A DNA stretch of 64,000 bases. It comes from Actinomucor elegans (taxonomy: Eukaryota > Mucoromycota > Mucoromycetes > Mucorales > Mucoraceae). Positions 1-10,990 of the stretch are shown in pieces; the stretch's first letter is position 1, and each line of letters starts with the position of its first letter. The stretch covers positions 682,001 to 746,000 of the forward strand of contig JAMSLZ010000001.1 of assembly GCA_026027325.1 (NCBI GenBank), written 5' to 3'. A model generated the notes under the pieces. The model was not told the origin of the DNA. It did no database searches and saw only the letters and a list, made by a program, of their open reading frames with translations. The translations under genes and the position numbers were made by a program.

Positions 1-2
1 TC

Positions 3-2130
3 TCACCGAGATCTTCGCTAAGCACTTTTTGCGGCTCATTGTACTTTGCTGCACCTGAATTATTGAATGCAAAGGCTTATACAGGTCCTGAAGTAGATGT
101 TTGGAGCTTTGGCGTTGTTTTATATGTGCTTGTATCTGGTAAAGTCCCATTTGATGACCAAAATATGCCTGCACTTCATGAAAAAATCAAACGAGGTGTA
201 GTTGATTATCCTTCGCATCTTAGTACAGGTAAAGAAGAAAAAATACTTTTGTATTTTCAAATAGCAACAAGTTGACCAAGTCATTGTAGATTGTAAAAGT
301 GTATTATCTAGAATGCTAGTAACTAATCCAGCTCATCGTGCAACCGTGTCTGAAATTATGGTTCATCCATGGATGAACAAAGGCTACGAAGGCCCTATCG
401 ATAACTACTTACCAGATCGACTACCGCTCTCGCTTCCAATCGACATGGAAGTCGTTCGAGGTATGACAGGTTTTGAATTTGGTTCAGAAGAAGACATCAA
501 ATGTAAATTAGAAGAGATTATCACTTCTGAAGATTATCAAAAAGCAGCCAAGACAGTGGTAGAACGCTCGCAAGAGAATAGTCGCCATCAACGTCATGGT
601 CATTTAGCAAATCGATTTTCCCCGCATAACAAAAAAACCTTTGCTTTGGCGAATGATGATCCACAGTCCATTCCTGCTGCTTATCATCCACTGGTGTCGA
701 TTTATCATCTAGTTAAAGAACGTATGGATCGAGAACAACGCTTAGAAGCAGCAGAAGCCGAAGCGATAGCAGAAAAAGCTATAGAAGTACCTATCAAGAA
801 AATTGATTCTCTACATATACCCGATATATCCATGCCAGAGAATATACACCCTACATCCAATGTACCGTTTGAACAATCGCTGTTTGGTGAACCAGACATG
901 TTTGGTCATACAACAGCCGCTTCGGGTGTTGCTTACGGTAAGAAAGGCAAGACACAGATTCGTGTAGACGAAGAAGGCCATGTTGTTGAATCCACCAATG
1001 ATAAATTTCACATGATTGAAAATGGCTTGAGTCGCTTATTCTCTCGCACTTCAAGCCATCATCGTAGGCGATCTACTCAATCTTCTTCAACCAATTCTTC
1101 CTGTGATAATGAATTTGATTTGGCACATGGTAATCACAACAATAACACTGTTTTAAGGCGTTTAAGCTTAGCATTATCGCGCCCACCCACAACAGAAAAG
1201 AGCCCACGATCACGTAAATCCAGTGCACAACATAACGAAGCACCTATATCTACATCATCATCATCTTCCACTCCTATTCAAATCCCTTCGCGCAGTGATA
1301 GTCCTACTAATCATGATCTCTCCAAATCTTATGCCATCTCACCTTCTTCCAAATTCCCCAATTCACTCTTTACATCTAATGCAAACAAGCAGCATAATCG
1401 CAAGCAAACGCTGGATACATCTGATGCAGAAGTCGCCGCCGCTGCTGCTGCTGCCATGTCTGCAAACAGCTCCACTTTCGGCACTAAAATCAGTAAAATC
1501 ATGCCTCGTCGTATGACTGTAGGCCAAAATAACAGTCTAAATGCCGAGAACCATAACCGTTTCTTACACATGGTCAATGAAGGTCGGCTGGCTTCGACTA
1601 AAGGCCCCGTCACTACACTCCCCTCTTCTTCTTCCCACCATCATAATCACATCGGCAGCAGTAAACAGCATGATCATGAGCAAGCGTTCCCTGTCACTAC
1701 AGCTGCTCTACCACACAAAGGCACCGCAGACGAAAACATCAAGCCCGTATTTCTAAAAGGCTTGTTTTCAGTAACAACTACCTCTACAAAACATCCATCT
1801 GTGATACGTGCAGATCTGATACGTGTGTTGGAAAGGATCGGCGTCAAATGGCGAGAATCTAAAGGACGGTTTGAATGTGTACACATGCCCAGTATCGATT
1901 TGAATAAGGTAGTGGATTTGGAAGAGCAAACTGGATCGTCGTTTTCTTCAGAGGATCAACCACAAGCTGGTGTTGTGCCTTTACCGGATCTAGTGATGCG
2001 GTTCGAAATTTATATTGTCAAGGTGCCTTGGTTACTGGGTATGCATGGATTGCAGTTTCGAAGAGTGGGCGGTGATCCATGGCAATACAAGAATATGTGT
2101 AGTAAAATTTTGACTGAACTCAAGCTGTAA
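3..2130 (+). CDS. KIN1/KIN2 (MARK/Par-1) type Ser/Thr kinase, 5' truncated by window edge
   Basis: Two exons, <3..228 and 290..2130, joined across a 61-nt GT..AG intron in frame; 688 residues are visible. The fragment opens in the kinase activation segment ([14 protein letters not shown]), followed by the [15 protein letters not shown] helix and the subdomain XI stretch ending HPWMNKGY. A long Ser/His/Asn-rich linker follows. The last ~110 residues form a KA1 (kinase-associated 1) domain with a conserved end ([22 protein letters not shown]). In fungi this family (yeast Kin1/Kin2) acts at the plasma membrane in polarised growth and exocytosis, and KA1 binds acidic phospholipids. The ATP-binding lobe and HRD/DFG motifs lie outside the window. 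Assignment to KIN1 rests on kinase-plus-KA1 architecture; the exact paralogue is not resolved. Confidence 0.9.
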
Positions 2131-3190
2131 TTTATTTGTAAATATATAATAACAATAATAATAGTAATAATAGTAATAATAATAAAAGAAAAGGAAGGCA
2201 GCTTTTTTTTTTAAAAAAAATAAAAAAAAAATAAAAGCTTTTATCTTGGCATTTGTTTTAAGTTTAAGGTGAGTACAAAAAAAGGGGGGTCGCTCTTTTT
2301 AGAATAAATGCGAAACAAGCCTCAGATGTCAATACCTGCTCTCTGATTAAGACTCTAATAGACACAACAGTTCATTTTGCACACGGACTAACAATTACTT
2401 GAAACATTATATCGAGATTAGTCGAGAGATCTATTGAACTATTAATTCCGGTTAACTTGAAATATTCCCAAATTATTGCTGTTTATTAGCATATGGTATA
2501 CCCATTGTATATCAGTTAAGCGTGTTTCAGTCATCAAACACAAGATTAAACTGAAATTAGTTGAGAGGCCTATTCATTACAAATTTTAATGTACAAGAAA
2601 AGCATATCCGAGTCATTCACAAAAACAGAAAAACTCGTAATGGTTGTTGTTTTATAAAATATGGCAACATTACGCAGTAATTGATGGGCCTACCTTTCGA
2701 TGATATGATATTTCTTGTTACTGATATCAATATTCTAATTTGTTGTTTGACCCTAGCACCCCTCTAAAGATGGGTATCAATGTTAATTAAGCATTATTCA
2801 GTACATGGAAATGTGGATATCATAATAAAATTATGCAATAATTAGAACAATCAAAATAAGAACAATGAAGCACTAAGCATTCGACATAATCAAGCATATG
2901 GTACAAGAGACAATCATACCATTCATCGTATGAATAGATACCAATGCATTAGCATATTATTTCTTTTTATGCAGGAGCCATTATAGTGCTTTATCGTATT
3001 ATTCCTTTACTTCTCATTGCTATGTTACTTCAATTCAATACAACGTGTCCATATTCAGTTAGAATTTCAAGTAAATTATGCTTGTCGTGCCCGTTTCCAG
3101 AAAGAAAAAAAGTAAGCTTATGCTAGACTAGAGATGATATTATTATAGTTTATTTACATGAAAGAGTTGTGTCTACTATGATTGTATGTA
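2131..3190. other. Intergenic, AT-rich, no gene seen
   Basis: This convergent gap lies between the kinase and IPI3. It starts with an (AAT/TAG)n microsatellite around 2147-2187 and A/T homopolymers to about 2235, which probably hold the kinase 3' UTR and polyadenylation signals (AATAAA-like motifs). From 2280 to 3150 there is no open frame with protein-like content and no recognisable RNA gene. Confidence 0.6.
2147..2187. repeat. Imperfect trinucleotide microsatellite (AAT/AGT)n
   Basis: A run of AAT and AGT triplets lies directly after the kinase stop codon, within the presumed 3' UTR. It is low-complexity sequence with no assigned function. Confidence 0.7.
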
Positions 3191-4804
3191 TTACTCTTCT
3201 TTTTCATCACTCTCGTTCTCTTCGTCTTCTTCTTCATCCTCTTCGTCTTCTTCTTCAAACTTTCTCTTGTTATTCGTTCGTCTTTCTTCCATAAACTTAT
3301 CTACGACAAGTGTATACATTTCGTTGTGCAAAGACTTGGTTTTAAGGTGATGTTCATTTAATCGTATCAATTCTGCTTGAAGAGCATTCACTTGGTTTTG
3401 CAAACCAGCACTGGAATCATCCGTCTATAATAAATACACCAATTTTTTTTTCTTTAGTTTTTTGTTTTCTTGCATCAAAATTATCAAAATTACCTTCATA
3501 TCTCTAATAGCATCTGAGGCTTTTTGCACAGACTTCAATTCTGGCACTGCAGTAGAATACAACAGACCTTGTTCAACCAACTGCTGATGTGCTCTTAAAT
3601 CCATATGTGAAGGTTGAATCACTTGTTGTGTAGCATCACGATGTTCTTCTTCTGATGTAGCAATAGCACGCTTCAATTGCTTCCAGGGCATAGGTGTGAT
3701 CACTTGTGAAGCCGCATCTGGATGCAATTCTAGAGGTCTCAAAAAACAAGCAACATGGGTAACAGGACCCTTATGCGATTCAAACTTTCGAAGTGGTTGA
3801 CGACTGAGGACATCCCAGACAATACAATTACCATCTTCTGCGCCCGAGATCAAAATGGTTCCATCAAACGATAAAGTCAATGAATTGATGCTATCTGTGT
3901 GACCTGTAAACAAGGCACCCAGGCCTGCTGATGTTTTGCTATTTGATTGCTGCTGTGGGTGAGTGGATTTGATACCGACCGATTCGACACGACTCATACC
4001 ACCGAGACTTTCGACGGTGTTGATCTTGTAAGATTGATCTTCACGTTTTTTATACAAATCGACTGAGTAAATACTGTTTTCACAAGCGGCAAACAAGGTA
4101 GTTTCCGAGGGATCCATGATAACAGCTGATACGGGTTTGGGAAACAAAAAGGTGGTGAGTAGTTGGCCTGTAGCTAAATCCCAGAGTTTGACAGTATGAT
4201 CGAGACTAGCAGTACAAACGCGTGCACCCGACAAGGTACCGCTGCCTACAAACATGTTGGTGACGGGCAGTGTATGATCAGACCAGCTGTATAGAGGGGC
4301 AGGACGCGCTGTGATATCGTCTTCAGAATTGTTAATCAAATGGGCCACCAACCAAACATTCACTGATGCATCTTCACTTGCAGTTAATAGTGTGCTATCG
4401 TCATTGCTAAAAGCTAACTGGGTGATGCGACGGTAATGGGCTTCAAACACGCGCATCAGGTGGCCTGTAGCAACGTGCCAGAGGTAGACTTTACCACTGG
4501 CGGTAGCAGCAGCTAGGTATTGTCCTTGATGCGAACTGGCAGTGCTAACCATCTTTTCTGCCGTCGTCATTTTTTGAAGCACTTGATCTCTTTGCCATTG
4601 ATACACGTTGAGGATGGCGCGATCGGTTTGACAGGTGACAATGGAGCCGATTTGAAAAGCGGCGCCAGGTTTGTTGACCAATGTGAGGCCACCTTTAGGC
4701 GACATGCTCTGTTTGAAAGAGAATAAACTACTTCCCGATCGAATATCCCATACGTATATGGTGTTATCGGTGTTCGAGGCTGATAATGCTACTTCAGTTG
4801 CCAT
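3191..4804 (-). CDS. IPI3: Ipi3/WDR18-like WD40 protein of the Rix1 complex (60S pre-ribosome processing)
   Basis: Two exons, complement(3494..4804) and complement(3191..3424), separated by a 69-nt intron; 514 aa. The N-terminal ~430 residues carry WD40 repeats (TIYVWDIRSGS, KVYLWHVATGHLMRV, SVNVWLV, TVKLWDLATGQLL, NCIVWDVLSRQPLRKF). The second repeat block contains the AHYRRITQLAFSNDDS segment typical of the family. The second exon encodes a short coiled-coil helix and a strongly acidic Glu/Asp tail. Yeast Ipi3 (555 aa) works with Rix1 and Ipi1 in ITS2 processing and pre-60S remodelling in the nucleolus and nucleus. Length, repeat layout and C-terminal helix fit. The start is the first ATG, followed at once by the first WD repeat. 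Confidence 0.88.
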
Positions 4805-5509
4805 TTGGTATCGATGTTTGTAAAGAATGACACTGGTTGGGTTAAAATTTGCTATGGTTCTGCATTGGATATATTAAGCCACAAAAGTGAAAAACAGTCC
4901 AAAAATCATTTTGTCCTATTTTGGTAAAATGCATGTTTTGAAACACAAGCTTTTGATTTCCCGTATTGAATTTCTCCGTAGATCTATTGCTATTTGTTTG
5001 TTGTCATCAGCAAATAAATACAAAAAAGAATCTTTTTTATACTGAGCGTAGTATCAAATACAAGTTACTTGTCATTACTAGCTTTTTGGCTGTTTTCTCT
5101 AGGTAACGGAATACGGGAAACTGGAAAAATAGTCACGATTTCCCAATCAAATAAACCAATCACATTTTGGCAGCTTTTTTTTTTTTTTTTTTTTTTGTTA
5201 AACCCTTCTTTTTGTGAAAACTTTTCAAAGTTTCAGAACATTTAGGCTAGGCACCTTTTTTTTTCTTTCGCTTTATTACATTAAAAAGAAAAAGGTAAAA
5301 AAAAAGCTTTTTTTTTCAACAAAAAAACAGGCAGTTTCTTTTTTTTTTGCACTTTTTACCTTATCACAAAAAAAAAAAACTGGTCGTTGTCTCGAGACGT
5401 CACAGTGAATAGCCCACCATCTCTCTAGAAGCCGATAGTTCAAGCCCACCTCACTCTTTCTTTGTACTCGAAGCAGTACAGATACCTTTTCGACCTCCAT
5501 AATATTTCT
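4805..5509. promoter_or_regulatory. Divergent intergenic region upstream of IPI3 and SPE2
   Basis: These 705 bp separate two divergent genes and must hold both promoters. They contain long T runs (about 5169-5196 and 5257-5265), A/T tracts to 5380 and a pyrimidine-rich stretch just before the SPE2 start. Such poly(dA:dT) tracts commonly mark nucleosome-free fungal promoters. I see no specific operator. The T-rich sequence could also include the 5' UTR of SPE2. Confidence 0.5.
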
Positions 5510-6936
5510 ATGGTTAGCTTAATTCATTCCAATAACACAACAACTGCAACAGCACCAGCACCTGGTGAAAACTACTCTGCACAAGAAGGTGCTTTTGAAG
5601 GCCCCGAGAAGCTGTTGGAGATTTGGTTTTCACCTTCTCCTGAACGGTTAAAAGAGCATCAGAATCTTTCTTCATCTGATGATTCTTCTGAAGAAGATTT
5701 TGTTAGTACGAGAAGAAAGAGAAGAGGAAGCCATGCTCCTGTTGAAGGCAAGACTGGTCTTCGTATGATTCCAAAGCCTGTATTGGATAAGATGTTGGCA
5801 TTGGTTAAATGTACAGTTTTGAATGTTATTACCAACAAGGATGTAGATGCTTATTTACTCAGGTAATTCATTTCTGATATTGATTCAAACTCGAATTGAC
5901 ATTTTTTTTATTTTTATTAAAGCGAATCATCCATGTTTGTGTACCCTCACAAGATGATCTTGAAGACGTGTGGTACAACTACCCTTCTTTTGGCTGTGTC
6001 TCGACTATTGGAAATTGCCAAAAGCTATTGTGGATTTGAAAAGGTCTGGAGAGTCTTTTATTCCAGAAAGGCGTTCATGTTTCCTGAACGTCAAATTGGC
6101 CCCCATCGTTCTTGGGAAGAAGAGGTTCAATTCTTGGATCAACACTTTGGTATGTTGTAATGGCTGAATCATCAGAAATAAATTAACCAATCATGATAGA
6201 CAATGGTTCGTCTTATATCGTTGGCAAGGAACTTCAAGACCAGTGGCATTTATACTTGACAAAACCTTCTGATGATGTATTGCATCACCAAATGAAGCCC
6301 TGCCCTCCTCGTTTACGTGGTGTGATGCAAGCACATGAAATCTTGAGTGGTGCTTCTACTCCTGTCACTTCTGACTCGGAAGACCCTTCACCCTTTGGTA
6401 ATGCTGGCCACTCTCATCCGGATCAAACTGTCGAAATCCACATGACAGGCTTGAATCCCGAGCGTATGAAGCACTTTTACCATGATCTTGCCCAAACACC
6501 TAGCGGTATTGTGGGTGGTCAGTGGGTAGATCAGCAGACAGGTATTGACCGACTTTACCCTGAAGCACAGATTGACAGTTATTTGTTCGAACCCTGTGGT
6601 TACTCCAGTAATGGACTTTGGCAAGATCGCTATTTCACGTTTCATGTCACGCCTGAACCCGAATGTTCTTATGCTTCTTTTGAAAGTAATATACCCGTAG
6701 AGAAGTCTCATGCCGGTTTAGAAACAAGTCCTATTGAAGCATTGATCACCCGTGTCTTGGATATCTTTGATCCTTCTTCTTTTACTGTGACTTATTTTAC
6801 TTCTCATCATAAAGAGCATCATAGTCATAGCCATATGGTAAAATCAATGGCTGCTTTGAATGGTTATAAGCGCACAAATCGTATTTTGTATGAATTTGAT
6901 GGCTATGATTTAGTCTATGGTCACTATGCTAAATAA
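5510..6936 (+). CDS. SPE2: S-adenosylmethionine decarboxylase proenzyme
   Basis: Three exons (5510..5862, 5923..6149, 6200..6936) give 438 aa in frame. The enzyme makes decarboxylated AdoMet, the aminopropyl donor for spermidine and spermine. The self-cleavage site LLSESSMFV spans the first intron; the split Ser codon is completed at 5923. The predicted pyruvoyl residue is Ser120, following Glu119. Further conserved segments are KTCGTTTLL and the C-terminal TVTYFTSH. Compared with the human enzyme (cleavage at 67/68) there is an N-terminal extension with an acidic/basic low-complexity insert ([18 protein letters not shown]). The start is the first in-frame ATG after the pyrimidine-rich leader; an upstream TTG in the same frame is not a likely start in a fungus. 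Confidence 0.95.
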
Positions 6937-7217
6937 AACACAATAAAAAAAATGATGCTATTATCACGTACATACACAACAGCAACAACAACAACAACAG
7001 ATCTAACCAGAGTTGTGTGGTGCTACAAACATAATAAATTACTTCTTTGTTAAAAAAAGAAGTCCAACATGCTTCTCCGTATCCTGTTTTGTACAAAAGC
7101 GAGTCTGCTCCTATCTTTTAATTAAAGCCATCTTTGTAGCTCCTATTTATTTCTTTTCTTTGTCTTTCTTGTACCTTACCCTTCTCCATTCCTTCAACAA
7201 GAAAGACACTGTATATT

Positions 7218-8872
7218 ATGCGCTTAGAATCTAAAGTCAAAGTAACTAGGATAGCAAAGTACGCTATCCTCATTTATATTGTTATTTCATTGTTTTATAC
7301 CACAAATCATTACTTTTCTTCTCATCATGTAAATACAATCAATAGAAAAGAAGAAATTAATCAACATATGGATGCTTTGGCCATGGAAAAGCAGCAAGAA
7401 CTATTACAAGTCAAATCAAAGCCTAAACAGCATGCTATCATTGAAGAAGATATTGAAGACAACAGCCAGGTTACTTGGCCCGGTTCCAAAGGTAAAATAG
7501 AAAAAAAAAAAAATAAGAGTCTATTATTCACAATAAAAATGATAGGCAGTGATACCAAACATAGGATCTCCGAAGAGCTAATCAAGTCCAAACTCTTTTC
7601 CAGCAGTATGGGTCTCGATAATGTCACACCTTATTATTTCAAGGCTTCTCATATCATGAAAGTTCAAGATATCACCTTGGCCACTCTTGTCACTCGCAAT
7701 CGATTCAAGGTACTGAGTCGACTAGCAACAAATTATCAAGGTAAAATATCGAAAAAAAAAAAGGAACGAGACACAACTAATAAAAAAAAATATTTTTTTT
7801 TCATATTTTGTAGGCCCGATCTCTGCAGCGATTCACGTTCTAGACGATGCTGACAAACATGCAACCATGAAAGAATTAGGCAAAATTTATAGCGCTAATC
7901 CCGACATGCAAAAATATGTAGACGTGCATTTGATTATCGACAAATTTGATCGACAGTTCAACATGTGGCGAAATACGGCTAAGCTATTTACTCGTACAGA
8001 TTATTTGATGATGCTCGACGTTGATTTCCATCTTTGTACGGATTTCCGAAAGACCATCTTTAGTAACCCTGAAATTACGCGTAAACTGGCTGAAGGAAAG
8101 ACGGCTATCGTTGTACCTGCTTTTGAATACTTGGATCAAAAAGATGGTATGGACTGGCGTACCTTCCCCACCAAGAAGAGTCAGGTCGTAAAGGAAGTAG
8201 AAGCTTTAAAATTGGATAGTTTTCATAGCACTTGGGTCAGTGGACATGGCGCTACAAACTACTCTCATTGGTACACGGCCACAGAGATGTATCCTGTCAC
8301 TGAGTATGAATTCTCCTATGAACCTTATATCATTTACAAAAAAGAAGGAACCCCATGGTGCGAAGAACGATTCATTGGTTATGGTGCCAACAAAGCTGCT
8401 TGTCTGTTTGAAATCTTCATCTCTGGTGTTGATTATTGGGTCTTGCCCAATGATTTCTTGATCCATCAATCTCATAAATACGCTAATCACGACAGAACAA
8501 GAGAGGTAATTAATAATTGAGAGAGCAGTTTTTTTATATATGTACGTGCGTCTAATCTCATTCTGCTTGTAGCGTACGCATAACCGTGTTTTGTATGAAA
8601 ACTTTAGAACCGAGATATGTCTTCGCTATTCAAGAAAGTATGTTATTGAAGACATTTGGTATACGCCAGCAGCAAAGAACATGAAGCAAGTGTGCACAGA
8701 TATTCCCAAATGGAAATATTTGTCTGGTATTTCTAAAGAACAAAGATTAAAGGACTTGGAAGAAGAGGCTGCATTAAAAGCACAACAACTATTAGAACAA
8801 GAAGCTGCTAATGATGCCGCTGTGAACGATCTTGAAGAAGAAGAGCAAGAAGAAATCACTGCTACCATCTAA
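7218..8872 (+). CDS. GT49 (LARGE/B4GAT1-type) glycosyltransferase, Golgi type II membrane protein
   Basis: Four exons (7218..7491, 7546..7740, 7814..8505, 8573..8872) give 486 aa. Residues ~11-32 (AKYAILIYIVISLFYTTNHYF) form a signal anchor, so the catalytic part should face the Golgi lumen. The catalytic domain contains ITLATLVTRNRFKVLSRLA, a D225-V-D227 metal-binding DxD motif, and the later segments FEYLDQKDGMDWR, PYIIYKKEGTPWCEERF and DFLIHQSHK. These match the family called 'glycosyl-transferase for dystroglycan' (Pfam Glyco_transf_49), common in Mucoromycota. The acceptor is unknown. The C-terminus is a Glu/Ala coiled-coil tail. The first intron (54 nt, very A-rich) has no stop and a length divisible by three, so a retained form would add 18 residues. 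Confidence 0.88.
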
Positions 8873-10990
8873 TATAAATGAATAAATAAATACCACGTCT
8901 TTTTTTTTCAATGAAATGGGCTCTTACTGATATTCTCAATCAATTTTCATAGTAAAAAAAAAAAGAGTAGCAGTTCAATAGCTGAGGCAATAATATAAAC
9001 TAACTCTAATCATCTATTAAATCTTTCGTCTGATTGTCGCATACATCTAATCAGTACCCTATGCTTAGAGTGAACTGCTTTGTCCGATTACACTACCTGT
9101 AACTATAGGTCAAAGGGTGATGCAAAAGCTGTATCTTTGCAGCATTTCCATTCTCTAAAGGGAGTTATATGTATCCTTTTATTTCCTTACATGTTTTATT
9201 CGCTTATCTAAGATTTGTGTTGAGGTATAATGTCATGGTGTTTATTTTTGCTAGCTTCTGGACATACATAGATCTTACTTTCATTTTGATTCTATTTCCT
9301 TATGCACAGGTTCCCTTTGATCCCTTTGGTCCCTTTGATCCTTTTGATCCTTTTTTATCCCTTTGACCTATTCATGGACGAACCAATGTCCCTTAAATAC
9401 TATAATAAAAGTGCATATTCCATTGCCTGTGGTAAGGACGGTTCTAGGTATCTTCTGTGTATCTAATAGATTTGGTCGTGGCCTGATGATTTACAGAACA
9501 TCATTTTATTCAAGGTGCGTCTGCTTATTATATAATAAGCCAATGATATCCTCTGTAAATATTTTTTATTGGTATCTTGCCTGATTACATTTGTATAAAA
9601 ATAAACCATCTTCTTTAGTATAAAATTGGCCGCGGATGTATGTGCCATGTATAGTGTTTCTAGTTGTCGCAAGCCAATGAAAGCTGTCAAAAACTGCTCT
9701 GATGATTGGTTAACGATATAAAATAGAGTAGTGATCTGGGCTAATTTTAGAAACCCAAAAAGTTTCTTGGTATCATTTAAATCGACTTTTGAATAACATA
9801 AAAATCCAGGAACACGCAAAGTATCTTAGCAGACACTGAAGAATCTCATTTCTCACCGGAAGATGTCAATAACATTATTTATTATTATAATACATAGAGT
9901 TCACTTTGATGAAAAGCTAGTTTTTTCTGCATTTTCTAAAGCGTCTATAACGCGTGTAATTCTTGAAAGATGCATGAAAAATGCATTTTCATTCATTTCA
10001 ATATAAAAACCTATATACTACTAATCCAAACCTTTGAAATGATTTTTTTTTTTGCCACTACAAAAATATAAACTTTCAAATATTTTAATCGAAGGATTTA
10101 CCCTTACCAATTATCTGAAATATCATTTTGAGTAGTCCTATGTTACTCGAGTTATTGCGGTTTAATGTCGCGCCTGAAGACTAGCACGTATTCAGAATAA
10201 AGTATTACTTTTTTCAAGTGCTACGAATATACTTTATTTAACCCTTGATTAAAAATGTATACATTAATCTGGCGGACATGTAGATCTATAAAATCTTTAT
10301 ATCGATCTTGATCAAAATCGCATCTGATTAGAAGCCCATGCTCAGTATAGGCTACTTCATTCTTTAAAGCATTTAGAAATATTCTTAAAGGACATTAAGC
10401 ATACAATTCATACATATCAATGGGCGGTAAGGTATGTGGTGTATGTAACCGACACGGGAAAAAAATGACATTTCTTTAAGCATGAAGATGAACCAATATT
10501 GAGCTTCTACGTCATAATAAATTTCAAGAAACCTCGTCCCAACTTTGGTGGAAACAGGTCCATAAAAAAAAGTCCCGAGAAATAAATAATGCATACAAAC
10601 AAAGCTCATTGATTTGCCCATTTGATTTTCACTTGAGTTGATCATAAAAGCATTTATTTCCCCACATTTGCACGTGAAATAACCAAGTTTTTTTTTTTTT
10701 GTTTCAACATCGATAAGGAAACCCCTTCTAGTGGGTTCTTCTTTCTTCATTAATCTTCATTTAATGAATAAAAAGCAACATCAAGATCTAGACTGTTACA
10801 AAGAAAAAATACAAACAGCCGAATGTTCATTCAACTTGGGATCGCTTTGGCCAACGGTAAAAAAAAAAAAAAAAAATGAGTAGATTTTTTGGGAGATAAA
10901 AGATATATACTGAACAAAAAAGCTAGAAAATATATGATCGCATTGTATGCACTCCTCCCAAAGCTTATTATGAACATCTAGTAAAGACAG
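8873..10990. other. 2.1-kb intergenic region, no convincing gene
   Basis: AT-rich sequence with A/T runs near 8900-8970, 10045 and 10690. A short (CCCTTTGATC)-like repeat at about 9311-9355 encodes a PFDPFGPFD pattern in one frame and is more likely simple sequence. Open frames on the minus strand at 9463-9819 (118 codons) and 10385-10750 (121 codons) match nothing I know, lack splice context and resemble chance frames. The last ~250 bp should contain the unresolved 5' exons of the lipase gene. Confidence 0.5.

Noticed and set aside
5214..5500. Short frames on both strands upstream of SPE2
   Set aside because: They are built from T/A homopolymers and lie in the leader and promoter of SPE2.
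9463..9819. 118-codon minus-strand gene
   Set aside because: No recognisable motif, no splice partners or promoter context; composition fits a chance frame in AT-rich DNA.
10385..10750. 121-codon minus-strand gene with CKCG and CMNC pairs
   Set aside because: The Cys pairs suggested a zinc ribbon, but the frame is otherwise unpatterned and begins beside a T-run; not enough to call a gene.
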